Source: Conchocele bisecta
Taxonomy: Eukaryota; Mollusca; Bivalvia; Lucinida; Thyasiridae
Direction: 5' to 3'
Assembly (NCBI GenBank): GCA_029237695.1
Contig: CM055265.1
Span: 46,313,056-46,377,055, forward strand
DNA: 64,000 nt
This document shows, piece by piece, positions 44,512 to 53,895 of the stretch; position 1 is the first letter of the stretch, and the number at the start of each line of letters is the position of its first letter. Made by a program: the position numbers and the translations under genes. The notes under the pieces were generated by a model, which was not told the origin of the DNA, did not search any database, and saw nothing but the letters and a program-made list of their open reading frames with translations.

Positions 44512-45535
44512 ATGATGAAGTCTAGACGCAATGTCATCGTTGTCATGCCGACATACCGGTACCGATCTACCTATGCGAGCTTCCACCATGTTCTGATTAT
44601 GATACACTTATTTTGGCATACACATCAAACATTCTGCATTGTTTCGCACATCAAACACTGCTCTAAACCAAACATTACCATATATAAAAAAACGTTTCTC
44701 CATGGAGGTAAATGGACACACAATTGTTTCTTTTATAAAGTTCTGATGACTGCAATTGCTATTGTGACATTACTATTTTCGTTCGCTATTATTTTGATGA
44801 ATTCGGGAGATATTCATCCTAACCCAGGTCCTGAGCATGTCCCCTCATCACCTATCAGCACTGCTGATACTTCTACAGACACACTTACATCAACTAGCAG
44901 TACACCATATTCATTAGACCTTTCCCATAATATATCACTGGTTCAATATAATGTACAAAGCATCATTTCCAAGCTGGATATAATTACAGCAGAACTACAA
45001 GCTTTTGATATATTAGCATTCAGTGAAACGTGGCTGAACAACAGTGTGGATAATAACAAACTGACAATACCCTCATATTGTGCCCCTGTTCGAAAAGACA
45101 GGGCCGATAGTCATGGTGGAGTGATGCTCTACATAAAAGATACAATACAATTTCACCAAAAGAAAGACATGACTTAGAAATAAACTCCATTAGAAAACAT
45201 ATGGGTTGAGCTAATTGCTAAACAAAAAGAAAGTCCTTCTTGGCCTATTTTACAGACCACCAAACTCTGATATTAATTATAATAACACAATTGAAGACTC
45301 TATATACCTAGCCATTGACACAGATATTAAAGACATAATAATTACAGGTGATTTCAATTATAATACTCTAGCTCCGCCGACATCCCAGAAAGTTAATAAT
45401 ATCATACAACAATACAGTCTTCACCAGGTAATAACCGATTGTACACACTTTACAGAAACATCATCTTCTATTATTGATCTCCTGTTTGTATCAGATAAGA
45501 ACACACTTGTAACTAGTGGCGTTGCAGACCCTTTT
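44512..45535 (+). pseudogene. LINE ORF2 start: signal-like segment, 2A-like motif, AP endonuclease (partial)
   Basis: The frame opens at 44,512. A hydrophobic run (VLMTAIAIVTLLFSFAIILM) is followed by GDIHPNPGP (44,806-44,832), a 2A-like motif. The apurinic endonuclease then begins: 'YNVQSI', 'FSETWLNN', 'GGVMLYIK'. A stop at 45,175 and a shift lead to 'LLGLFYRPPNSD', 'IITGDFNYN' and 'SSIIDLLFVSD'. The last endonuclease motif and all of the RT are missing because the sequence switches to Polinton DNA. The enzyme would nick target DNA for reverse transcription. Confidence 0.85.
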
Positions 45536-46398
45536 TGTCGGTTTTTCTAGCACCGAACGCGAACCGAGCATCCTCGAACAACATCATTATACCTTTCATC
45601 GAGCGAGCGGGTACGTTGACGTTAATATTCCACAATGTGTCGCCTTTGTCTTTCGTCATCTTGCGATGGCGAAGAACTCGGTCGTAAAGTATGGCAACGC
45701 GCCCGGCGTACTGGGTTCTGATCAATCGCGCGAGTTCGGGCATCGTGACCATGTCGTACTCCAGCGAAACATTATCGATCGTATACGTCGATAACAGGTC
45801 GCTGGTTATGAGAACTCGGCCGTAGTCGTTGAACGTTAGTTCGTATTCGAGGCGGTCAGCCAAAGCGCTCTGATAGTAGGGCATGTGACTCTCCAGCAAC
45901 TCAAAGTCGAGCGGGATGTAGAAGCGGTTGCCGTAAGCGCGCCCGCGACCGCATTGTCACTCGCGTTGTTATCTACCTTGTTACCAGCCCCGATTCTAAG
46001 TTTGGTTACGTTCTTATTTTTGCTGGTGTCAATACCCTGATAGACAGCGTTTTCGCGCTCTTGCGCCGTCTTCCATAGGTCCTGATAACAATGGTAGACG
46101 TCGCTGTCGTCGATCGACATCACCTCATTACCAGAAATCTTTATCATGGTCTTCTTGACGATGGCGCGACCAAGGTTCTGAACGACGGTTCGGTCCTCGT
46201 CCGTCGACGTAAGCGAAATAGTGAAAGCGAGGCGAACAGTACCCGGCACAATGACGTCGTTAGCTCCGAGGTTGGGGAAGCGGACCAAGAGCTGCTGGTT
46301 CTGGTCGATCGTCGATGGGTTGTTCGTAATAACGACACTCTGTCTCACGACCTTTTGCCCTTTGGATTGAGTTTGCGACCGTATTGACTCGAAGACAT
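45536..46398 (-). pseudogene. Polinton major capsid protein (double jelly roll), N-terminal half only
   Basis: The ATG is at 46,398; after some 17 codons a frameshift (about 46,348) leads to 'SVVITNNPSTIDQNQ'. Next come 'NDVIVPGTVRLAFTIS', 'NLGRAIVKKTMIKISG' and 'SIDDSDVYHCYQDLWKT'. A second shift near 45,930 leads to 'LESHMPYYQSALADRLEYEL' and 'LRHRKMTKDKGDTLWNINVN'. It stops after 'KGIMMLFEDARF' where LINE DNA starts. The pattern (early beta-rich domain, then a barrel with a conserved capsid-like strand) fits the first jelly roll of a hexon-type protein. The second half is absent. A 70-bp spacer separates it from the divergent plus-strand gene. Confidence 0.8.
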
Positions 46399-46467
46399 AA
46401 TTTAGTGAAACTATATTAAACCCTTATGGTTTTGTCTTTAATACATAATTAATTTTAAGAAATTAAT

Positions 46468-47788
46468 ATGGCTGATTACGATATTGACATGGATGAAATC
46501 GGCAGAGACTATTACGTCGATGCGGATGAGGATGATTATGACATAGATGATTATAATGACGAAACGCCCTTGATACAGCCTCCAGTTCCAATCCAATCGG
46601 GGGAATTAGGTGGCGCTACTACTAGTCAAAGTCGGGAATTACTCGAGGGGCTGTAAACGACTACTACAACAGTTTGGCAGAAAAAAAAAAGGTGTGGTCC
46701 CATCTGTCGGTCTCGACTACTCCAAGTTCGAATTGGATCTGAACGGTAGATTGCGACTAAAAGCATCAAATGTCCCGATCGTCAACACGATGACCGGTAA
46801 ACCCCTAGCGATGAGCACCATTGCCGGATACCGGGGCGGTGGCCAACTCATAAGGAGCGAACTAGGATTTCCAGATTGGACGCGTGGTAAAACAATTATG
46901 CCGACCCGCACTGTAGAGGCCCTACAGTCTACCCGACGAAACGATGGCGAAAACGGCCGCCGATTAGAAACTGTTGAGCTCAGGGAACTCCCTCGAGTAG
47001 CCACCGACGCTATTAACACGATGGAGACCACGTTCAGCGAAAACGAAATACTCAACGATGACCCACCGTTACCTCTTCGCGAACTCCGGGGCCTCGATAA
47101 GGCTCTACAAACGGTCCGGGGCGAACTGGTCCTTAACCTCGCCAAACTCTCGTCGCTGGATGAACATATCGCGCTAGAAGAAAGAAAACTGGAGGAAGCT
47201 GGTGGTGATAGAGAATCTACCGAGCGGATCAACAAACGCTTGCGGTCGTTGCGGGATGAAAGAGCAGCTCGTTTGGAGGCTGCCTCGACTAACCGTGAGA
47301 CACTCCGCACCCAAATAAGTCGGATCCGCGAAACAATCTCGAGGGTCCTGCGCGAGGAGACGATACTCGGTGAGCGTACGACAATCGGTGAGCGTCTTCG
47401 CACTCTATTCAGAGAACAGGGCATCACGATAGCAAGCATCCTCGTTGCTATCAGCATGACTATATCGACCATAGTTCTAGCTTTCACTGGTGGAGCGGCG
47501 CCACCCGCGCCAGCACCAGCACCCGCACCAGCACCCGCGCCATCAGGCGGAGCCAAGGAGTGGGTAAAAAAACAACTAAAAGCCCTACCGCCATCCTCCT
47601 CCTGGCTAAATTAGCCGAAAAGGCGGCTGCCGCACTACCTGGACTGATCGGAAGTATCGTTTCTTACTTGCTATCTATATTATCAAAAACGGCCGATGGC
47701 TAGCCAAAAATACTTGGGCTTTAATCGTGGCAATCGCCGGTCTCCTACTATTCTTCGCCAGAGAGTTCCTAAAACCAAAGCGCAAATA
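46468..47788 (+). pseudogene. Polinton coiled-coil structural protein with membrane segments, frameshifted
   Basis: ATG 46,468 follows AATTAATTTTAAGAAATTAAT. The N-terminus is extremely acidic (MADYDIDMDEIGRDYYVDAD). A shift near 46,650 enters the long frame to 47,614, with 'GLDYSKFELDLNGRLRL', a long coiled coil (about 47,070-47,400, 'LRGLDKALQTVRGELVLNLA'), the membrane segment 'ASILVAISMTISTIVLAF', and an Ala-Pro repeat. Two more shifts lead to 'EKAAAALPGLIGSIVSYLLS' and a last membrane helix ending 'FLKPKRK' at 47,788. The layout suggests an internal membrane or scaffold protein of the particle. Confidence 0.7.
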
Positions 47789-47818
47789 ATCCGATCGCCA
47801 CGAGGGCGACGACGAGCC

Positions 47819-49173
47819 CTAATTTCTCCTCCTCGTGTGTTGTGCTTCCAATTTCACCCAATCTGTGATTGATTGGTGTTTCTCCAATCGCGATTGGTCT
47901 GTTGATGGAACTCGATGGTGCATCCAATTTACTAATTGGGGTACTGGGTTCGATTGTGTTGAGGGATGTGTATCCATTTTGTGTTTTGGGCGTTTTATGA
48001 AATCGGTTCCCTCAACACTGTTGAACCCGATCGTGTTGGGGGTGCGCTTGATGATATCCGTGTTCACGTTACCGTTGTGACTGATTTTTTGATTGGCGGT
48101 GGCGATTACGATCTGATTATTGTAACCATCAACCGGGTCGTCTCGTAGTATCATATTGCTCGGCGCCATATAAAGACCTATTCCAAGTACATAGTCCACT
48201 GGGGTGCTGGCAGTCTGCAAAACGTCTTGATAATTCTGGATCGCCTTCTCCAGGTCCACCTTAGCTGAGATGGCGTCCTCAACAAGTACCAAGAACTGTT
48301 TTTGCGCGTCAAACGCCGTTCCGAATCCTATTATAGAACTGCGAGTTTGTTTTTGTGCACCTAGTATAGCCCACACATATGTACGAATGGAGTCGTTGAG
48401 GCGAGTAACCCCGGCCTGAGTAAATCCAGTGCTTTTATCTAATATAAATGTACTCCATGCTATTCCAACTTTAGATGGTTGGTGTAGTGAAGCCGGATAT
48501 GTTTGGTAGTAGGTTTTATCTGAGAACATATCAAGAAAAAAACTTGGTCTTTTATGTATTAGGAAACTTGACATGTACCTCATAGTACTGCTATCGAATG
48601 TGCCATCAACAACTTTTACATCATTTCCAGCTTCTTCAAAAAAGGGGTCGCCCATTGAATCGTTCTTGGTGTAAACTTTTTGTTTCCAATCACGGTTTGG
48701 GTCCACACCAAATTCGTCACATATCCGTTCGAACTCCTTACGGTTGTATGTGTTGGAAATGGGATTCCACCCGTCGTCTTGAGGTAGTGGAACACGTAAT
48801 TCTTTCAAAATCCTTCTAATAGTATAATAAACATGAAAGTTGTATAAGCTACTGCTCATCATGCTGTTACTTGGTTTTATGTGGTCTCCGAAAGATACAC
48901 CACACCCAGTTGTGGCACACCACACGGCAAAATTTAGTTGGTTCTGCCTGAACTGCATCGGAGTTGCCCGCCATCTGTTTACCCCATCCACCGTACTAAT
49001 CTTGGTCACCCTATGTTTCTCAAATATGTTAGTGAAATTTGTGTCGAAACCCATGCCCAAACTGACTCTTATTTTAGGGGGTGCACAAGCCAACCAATGG
49101 TGTTCTTTTGAGCGTATACACCACCAACTTTATACTTTGCATTAGAGTTAAAGCTAAATGCTTTTGTATCCAT
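47819..49173 (-). pseudogene. Conserved Polinton structural-module protein, one frameshift
   Basis: The ATG lies at 49,173 ('MDTKAFSFNSNAKYKVGG'). A frameshift near 49,085 leads into the 424-codon frame to 47,819. It has 'LNFAVWCATTGCGVSFGDHI', 'YNFHVYYTIRRILKELRVPL', 'RICDEFGVDPNRDW', 'RLNDSIRTYVWAILGAQKQT', 'GTAFDAQKQFL' and 'DYVLGIGLYMAPSNMILRDD'. The C-terminus is low-complexity and holds CCAATCGCGATTGG (47,884). I recognise it as a recurring Polinton gene; its role is unknown, possibly minor capsid or matrix. The alternative upstream opening at 49,093 is a TTG codon and not a real start. Confidence 0.65.
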
Positions 49174-49187
49174 TGAAAGATATTATT

Positions 49188-49874
49188 ATGTTTGCTACTA
49201 TCACTAATGTTCAAAAAGGGAGTTGTGAACTTCAAAAATTAATAGACAACTGCTGCGGACAACGCCGGGTAGGCCTTAGATCAATCACCTTCACGGTTGG
49301 ATGGCAGAATGTGGGGAAGAGCGAAGGGTTTTACTATGTGAAGGATGGACAACAATTAGGTGTAAAGCTGCCTCACGGACTGTGGGGAATAAGACAGCTC
49401 AAATATTTTGTCAACTCAGAGCTTGACGGTATAATAACAACCTCACAGTATCGAATGCTACCGGGCTTGCAACAATGACCATCATCAGTGATAATAAGGT
49501 AGTGGTCTCCCCGGGGTTGGGTATTCAACTCGGTTTTAGAGAGACATACTCCTCAAACAAAGGAGTGTTTACCCCGGGTGAGTACGTCGGTGATAATCCA
49601 GTGGACTTCACCTTCACGAAAACTCTCAGGGTGCAACTGGATCGTGAACACATCGTACAACACGGTAGACGGATCCCCCAGCACATTACTGAAAACCGTG
49701 CCCGCCAGCGACTGTTTCTATGGTGAGACTGTGACCTTAGACTTCCCACACCCCGAGATGAAAGTTTTGGAATCGGGACACATCCACGAGTTGAAGATTT
49801 CTATTCTTGATGATAAAGGGCGAGAGTTGAAGAACGATTACCCGATTTCGGTAGTCCTAGAAATTTCAAATTAA
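49188..49874 (+). pseudogene. Penton-like minor capsid protein (single jelly roll), frameshifted
   Basis: ATG 49,188 starts only 14 bp from the divergent ATG at 49,173. Frame one has 'CELQKLIDNCCGQRRVGLRS' and 'LPHGLWGIRQLKYFVNSELD'. Shifts near 49,465 and 49,640 move it through 'VVVSPGLGIQLGFRETYSSN' into the last frame, 'LKISILDDKGRELKNDYPIS', ending 'VVLEISN'. The C-terminal motif 'ISILDDKG...ISVVLEI' is the hallmark strand pair of Polinton penton-like proteins, which occupy capsid vertices. It is followed 45 bp later by the fibre-like gene, in line with a vertex complex. Confidence 0.75.
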
Positions 49875-49919
49875 TTATTTAGAATTAAACGCATGTTCGT
49901 AATATATATTATCAACATT

Positions 49920-51748
49920 ATGAGTATATACGAACCAGGTAGTTCTTCCGATTGGGTGACAAATTCAAATAATTTGGAACCGGCAGAAGGGGGATTCATC
50001 CCGACAGAGGGCGACTTTTTAACTACCCAAAAAACAAAGGCCTTGATCAATAGAACTATATCGAGGGCCACGGACGAGATTCACAAAAGTCTACTATCAC
50101 AACTTAGAGAATATGCCCTGGCTGTGAATACACAAAGTCGTGAAGAAACGCATACGGAACTAAACGAACTAGGTAAAAAAATAACCAAATTTAGAAAAGA
50201 GGCCCGGTTGGGGATTGATAAAGCCCGAGAAGACCGCCAGGTTGACATTACGGCGGTTTATGATGCGTTGCGCTTAGAAGAAACTCTCTCAGCAAAGAAG
50301 CTACACTTGCTGAATTAGACGGGAAAATAATCGATTTTCGAAAAGAGGCCACGTCGGGTATTGAGAAAGCACGAGAAGACCACCAGGCGGACCTTACGAA
50401 GGCTTATGAGGTGTTGCGCTCAGAAGACTCTCTCATCAGAGAAGCGGCACTTACTGAACTAGATAAAAAAATAACCAAATTTCGAAAAGAGACCCGGTCG
50501 GGTATTGATAAAGTCCGAGAAGACCACCAGTCGAACCTTGAGGAGGCCATTGCGGAGGCTTATGATGCGTTGCGCTTAGAGAACTCTCATAGTAAAGAAG
50601 CGACACTTACCGAACTAGACGGTAAAATAGCCGAATTTCTGAAAGAGACCAGGTCGGGGGGTGGAGGGGGTCCGAGAAGACCACAAAGAGGCCATTGCGG
50701 AGGCTTATGGGGCGTTACGCTCAGAGGACTCTCTCAACAGAGAAGCGGCACTTACTGACATATACGAAAAAATAACCGAATTTAAAAAATAAGAGACCCG
50801 GTTTGATCTTGATGGAGTCAGAACGGGTATTGAGAAAGCCCGAGAAGACCACCAGGCGGATATTACGGAAGCTTATAGGGTGTTGCTCTTAGAGGACTCT
50901 ATCAACAGAGAAGCGACACTTACCGAACTAGATGGAAAAATAACCGAATTTCAAAAAGAGGCCCGGTCGGGGGTTGAGAAAGCCCGAGAAGACCACAAGG
51001 TAGCCATTGCGAAGGCTTATGAGGTGTTGCGCTCAGAGGACTCTCTCATCAGAAAGGCGGCGGTTGCTGAACTAGATGGAAAAATAACCGAATTTCAAAA
51101 AGAGGCCCGGTCGGGTATTGATAAAGCCTTAGAAGGCCACCAGGCGACCATTACGGAGGCTTATGATGCGTTGCGCTTAGAGACTCTCTCAGCAGAGAAG
51201 CGGCACTTACCGAACTAGATGGAAAAATAACCGAAGTTTCTGATAAACTGAAACATGATCGTATAGCCGCGACCAAAGCTCTTGAGGAGGCCTCTTATGA
51301 GATTCGTACTGAGGCATATAACGCAAACAGGGCGCTTGCCGGAATAATGAAAACAATGAAAACACCAAAACGTGTCATAACAGTTTGGGCTGAGAAGCGG
51401 GGCCCATTGGTTGAGGGGCACTATGAATATTCGTTCGGTGCCAAAGCGAGTAATAAATATGGGGGATACACTATGACAGCTGCAGGTGAAGTTATCCAAA
51501 TGGCGGTCTGCTCGGTTAATGCTAATGGTAAACCTGTGGGCGCGGTCGCGATAAATATTGTAGTAGATGGGGAAGAACGGGGGGTTGGAGTCACTAAAAT
51601 CTCTGGAGATAGTTCGACGATTGTTTCGTTCGCCGGTAATGATCGAATTAGACTTTCCCAAGGTAGTGTTATTAACTTTGTTACGAAAATCGGTGACTCA
51701 GAGAGTTCTTCCACTATTGTCTCATTGTCAATTGAACTTATTGTGTAA
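49920..51748 (+). pseudogene. Putative fibre: coiled-coil repeat shaft with C-terminal head, frameshifted
   Basis: ATG 49,920 gives a short Pro/Asn-rich tail ('MSIYEPGSSSDWVTNSNNLE'), then a helical region and at least eight 48-residue repeats. Repeats start at 50,166, 50,312, 50,456, 50,612, 50,757, 50,925, 51,069 and 51,212, each with 'ELDGKITEFQKEARSG' and 'AYEVLRSEDS'. The head (51,375-51,748) is beta-rich and glycine/serine-rich: 'YEYSFGAKASNKYGGYTMTA', 'GVGVTKISGD', 'VINFVTKIGD', 'VSLSIELIV'. Non-multiple-of-three indels between repeats break the frame. The tail-shaft-head plan and the place next to the penton gene resemble adenovirus fibres; this is an analogy, with no sequence kinship claimed. 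Confidence 0.7.
50166..51235 (+). repeat. 144-bp tandem coding repeats of the fibre shaft
   Basis: The marker 'gaactaga(t/c)gg(a/t)aaaata' recurs at spacings of 146, 144, 156, 145, 168, 144 and 143 bp. Exact 144-bp steps equal 48 codons; the others carry indels of 1-24 bp. The last units (from 50,925) are the most alike. Repeat-number variation between copies of the element would change shaft length. Confidence 0.85.
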
Positions 51749-51785
51749 ATACTAATATATTGAAATAAATTTGTAAAATTTAAAT

Positions 51786-52400
51786 ATGAACGAATCAACG
51801 CTTCCAATTGTCAATACCACTCCATCAACACTGTGTACAATTAAGAAAGAAAGTTCAGATTTTAGGTTGAATAATATCGTCTCTATGCAGGATATTTTAG
51901 TTAGAGAATATACAAATAGAAAAAGAAACGCTAAAAAATATAGGCGCGCGGTGAACATGGCTGAAGTATCTAGCACGGCTCTGGCGAGTGTTTCTGTGTT
52001 GTGGGGCGGGGACAGCTGCAACTATATCCACCATTATAACGGTTCCCGTAGCGGGATTTTATGTGCGGTGTCGGCCGTTTCTGGGTTGTTGTGTATGGTA
52101 ATTAGGGCGTCGGGTGGAAAACTCGAGAAAAAATGTAGAAAACATGATAGAATATCCGTTCTCGCCAGGTCTAAGAAAAATAGCATCGACGTTATGGTGT
52201 CCAAAGCGTTGGCCGATAAGAAAATATCAAATTTAGAGTTTGAATCCGTGGTGGAAGAAATGCGGAGATATGAAAAATTAAAAAATGATATAAGAATCAA
52301 GGCACGCGCCACCATGCCCAAGATTGAGTGTACTGATTGGGATAAATTTAGGGAAAAACTTGGAGATAAAGTCGAAAGAAATGTTACAGCACCATTGTGA
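51786..52400 (+). CDS. Conserved Polinton protein with two membrane segments
   Basis: This is an intact-looking 204-codon ATG frame, 37 bp after the fibre gene. The N-terminus is Thr/Ser-rich. Residues 56-75 and 85-105 are hydrophobic ('SSTALASVSVLWGG', 'GILCAVSAVSGLLCMVI'). A basic 'KLEKKCRKHDRISVLARSKK' follows, then a helical tail 'ALADKKISNLEFESVVEEMR' with 'KNDIRIKARA'. It resembles a recurring Polinton protein of unknown function. A membrane role in entry or assembly is possible. A frameshift between the two hydrophobic parts cannot be excluded. Confidence 0.6.
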   Translation: MNESTLPIVNTTPSTLCTIKKESSDFRLNNIVSMQDILVREYTNRKRNAKKYRRAVNMAEVSSTALASVSVLWGGDSCNYIHHYNGSRSGILCAVSAVSGLLCMVIRASGGKLEKKCRKHDRISVLARSKKNSIDVMVSKALADKKISNLEFESVVEEMRRYEKLKNDIRIKARATMPKIECTDWDKFREKLGDKVERNVTAPL

Positions 52401-53266
52401 TTTTTTAAAAAATAATTAATTTCAATCATAAAATTAATTAAAATTAATTATATTGTCGCAGTAAACAATTTATTAATTAATTTTAGGAAAATTATTAACA
52501 ATTTAAAAATAAAAAAAAAAATTTTTTTTTAGCTTCCACCGAGGCTCGAACCCACGCCAGCAAAACCCTTCTGGGCCCACCCGGCTAGCCACCTTTTCTG
52601 ATCTTGTCTGATCTTGTCTTTGTCTTACTCGTCTCATGTTGTGGCTAGCCGGGTGTAATAGCTGCCTGTACAGCACACCCCCATCTATCGGCTGATCTAG
52701 GAACCAGTGTCGAAAGTCTAGGCAACCTTGGAAGTGCGTGCACGGAAGCACTGAGCGCTCATTTTTCGTCAAGGGGCGTCCCCCAAGACAAAGTATTGTT
52801 GTTAATTTTACTATATGAAGTTAAAACCGTGTTGTGCAATACCAAATATTTACTCATTTATTTTTATTTGTTTTATATATAACAAGTTCATTTTTTTATT
52901 TAATAATATAGGTTATAACGTTCTAAATTATTAAAAGTAAAATTAAAAAAATAAAAAACATGCCAACCAATCACAATGTAAGAAATACTTCCGGAATATC
53001 GATAGCGGGTTGTGTAATACACACCCACGTGTGTGTAGTATATATTATAGTGTGTTTATGTTTCATTCCGGAATATCGATAGCGGGTTGTGTAATACACA
53101 CCCACGTGTGTGTAGTATATATTAGTGTGTTTATGTTTGCATCCCGGAAGACGTAATCGTGTAATCTCTCTATAAAATGGACACTTAATATACGTGTAAG
53201 GTAGGGACACATAATTTGCGTGTTATAACGTGTAAGTGAAACATTGTCGTCTGCTTGGTGTTGTGA
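52401..53266. other. Polinton right spacer: AT tract, tRNA-like box, duplicated 77-bp unit
   Basis: 52,400-52,530 is almost pure A/T. Read on the minus strand, 52,540-52,600 has a B-box-like GGGTTCGAGCC and 'gtggctagccggg', which recurs inverted at 52,636-52,650; this may be a tRNA-derived insertion or hairpin. At 52,989-53,065 and 53,066-53,140 a unit with 'ccggaatatcgatagcgggt' and 'acacacccacgtgtgtgt' is duplicated in tandem. Confidence 0.5.
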
Positions 53267-53614
53267 TTACAATATAAATTTATAAGCGATATCGTAGAAA
53301 TGTACGTTCGTAAACGAATCGTTGGGTTTTAAATTTTTTGTATAATACGCCTTAGTTTCATATCCGATACGCATTATCTGTCTTAATGTTCGTATTTGCC
53401 TCTTGTATAGTTGACATAATTGCCGGTATAATATTGGAAATGTAACGTTTTTATCGGAGCGTAATAAATTACGCTGGTATTTCATATATTCGATATCGCC
53501 TAGTGTTCTCATTTTATAGAATTTATATACAGGATTATAACCCCCGTATTCTTCGTAAACTTCTTCAACACAGTCATTAAAAATTTTCAATTCAAATTGT
53601 ATTGTATTATCCAT
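53267..53614 (-). CDS. Small right-end Polinton protein (115 aa)
   Basis: ATG 53,614 opens a frame rich in Tyr, Lys and Asn: 'MDNTIQFELKIFNDCVEEVY', 'YNPVYKFYKMRTLGDIEYMK', 'LCQLYKRQIRTLRQIMRIGY'. There is no signal peptide or known motif. It is predicted helical and basic (not calculated). It starts about 125 bp inside the right TIR, mirroring the small gene at the left end, and reads inward. It appears undamaged. I do not recognise a family. Confidence 0.45.
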   Translation of the reverse strand: MDNTIQFELKIFNDCVEEVYEEYGGYNPVYKFYKMRTLGDIEYMKYQRNLLRSDKNVTFPILYRQLCQLYKRQIRTLRQIMRIGYETKAYYTKNLKPNDSFTNVHFYDIAYKFIL

Positions 53615-53740
53615 TTTCTCTAATAATATTGGTACTCGTTTTTTCTGTTCAATTTGGACGTGAAAAAAATGATGTATTTATGACACCAATATATACTTTT
53701 AAAAGTCAATTACCAATATAATTGGGACTCCCTCTTCTCA

Positions 53741-53895
53741 AAATTATTTTCTCCAAAAATTCATAAATTTGCTGTCGGGAAACCCAGTTTTCCTCGCTAA
53801 CCAATTTTTTGATTTTCGGGGGTGTTGGGGGTATTATAGAGGGTTATAAACGATACCACGGTAGGTGGTATAATTTTGACTCCCTTACTACTACT
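53741..53895 (-). repeat. Polinton right terminal inverted repeat
   Basis: It is complementary to 33,296-33,449 and ends TCCCTTACTACTACT at 53,895. It is followed by 'attgtaaacgc', which does not repeat the left flank. Confidence 0.9.

Larger units (their letters stand above)
41040..45535 (+). mobile_element. LINE (CR1/L2-like) 5' fragment inserted in the Polinton
   Basis: ORF1 (41,319-42,272) and the start of ORF2 (44,512-45,535, endonuclease) are in the plus sense. The fragment stops inside the endonuclease after 'TSGVADPF' and joins the Polinton capsid gene. No RT, no 3' UTR and no A-tail follow. LINEs usually lose their 5' ends, so a 3'-lacking fragment points to a later deletion or recombination. 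'aataatggcgga' near 41,078 is a YY1-like motif at the likely 5' end. The left boundary is uncertain (41,023-41,090). Confidence 0.8.
33296..53895. mobile_element. Polinton/Maverick element (20.6 kb), degenerate
   Basis: Terminal inverted repeats of about 155 bp (33,296-33,449 and 53,741-53,895) begin AGTAGTAGTAAGGGAGTC, with the AG start typical of Polintons. Inside are protein-primed DNA polymerase B, a retroviral-type integrase, double-jelly-roll capsid and penton-like genes, a fibre-like gene and at least eight small proteins. Known Polintons are 15-25 kb and combine exactly these modules. No 6-bp target duplication is visible (aaatac on the left, attgta on the right). Most long genes have frameshifts and a LINE fragment replaces part of the capsid region, so this copy cannot be functional. 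Confidence 0.93.

Noticed and set aside
46717..47556. 279-codon minus-strand frame
   Set aside because: It is the antisense shadow of the coiled-coil Polinton gene, rich in Ser and Arg, with no domain.
52540..52650. tRNA gene within the Polinton
   Set aside because: A B-box-like GGGTTCGAGCC exists, but A-box spacing and stems fail; recorded only as tRNA-like.
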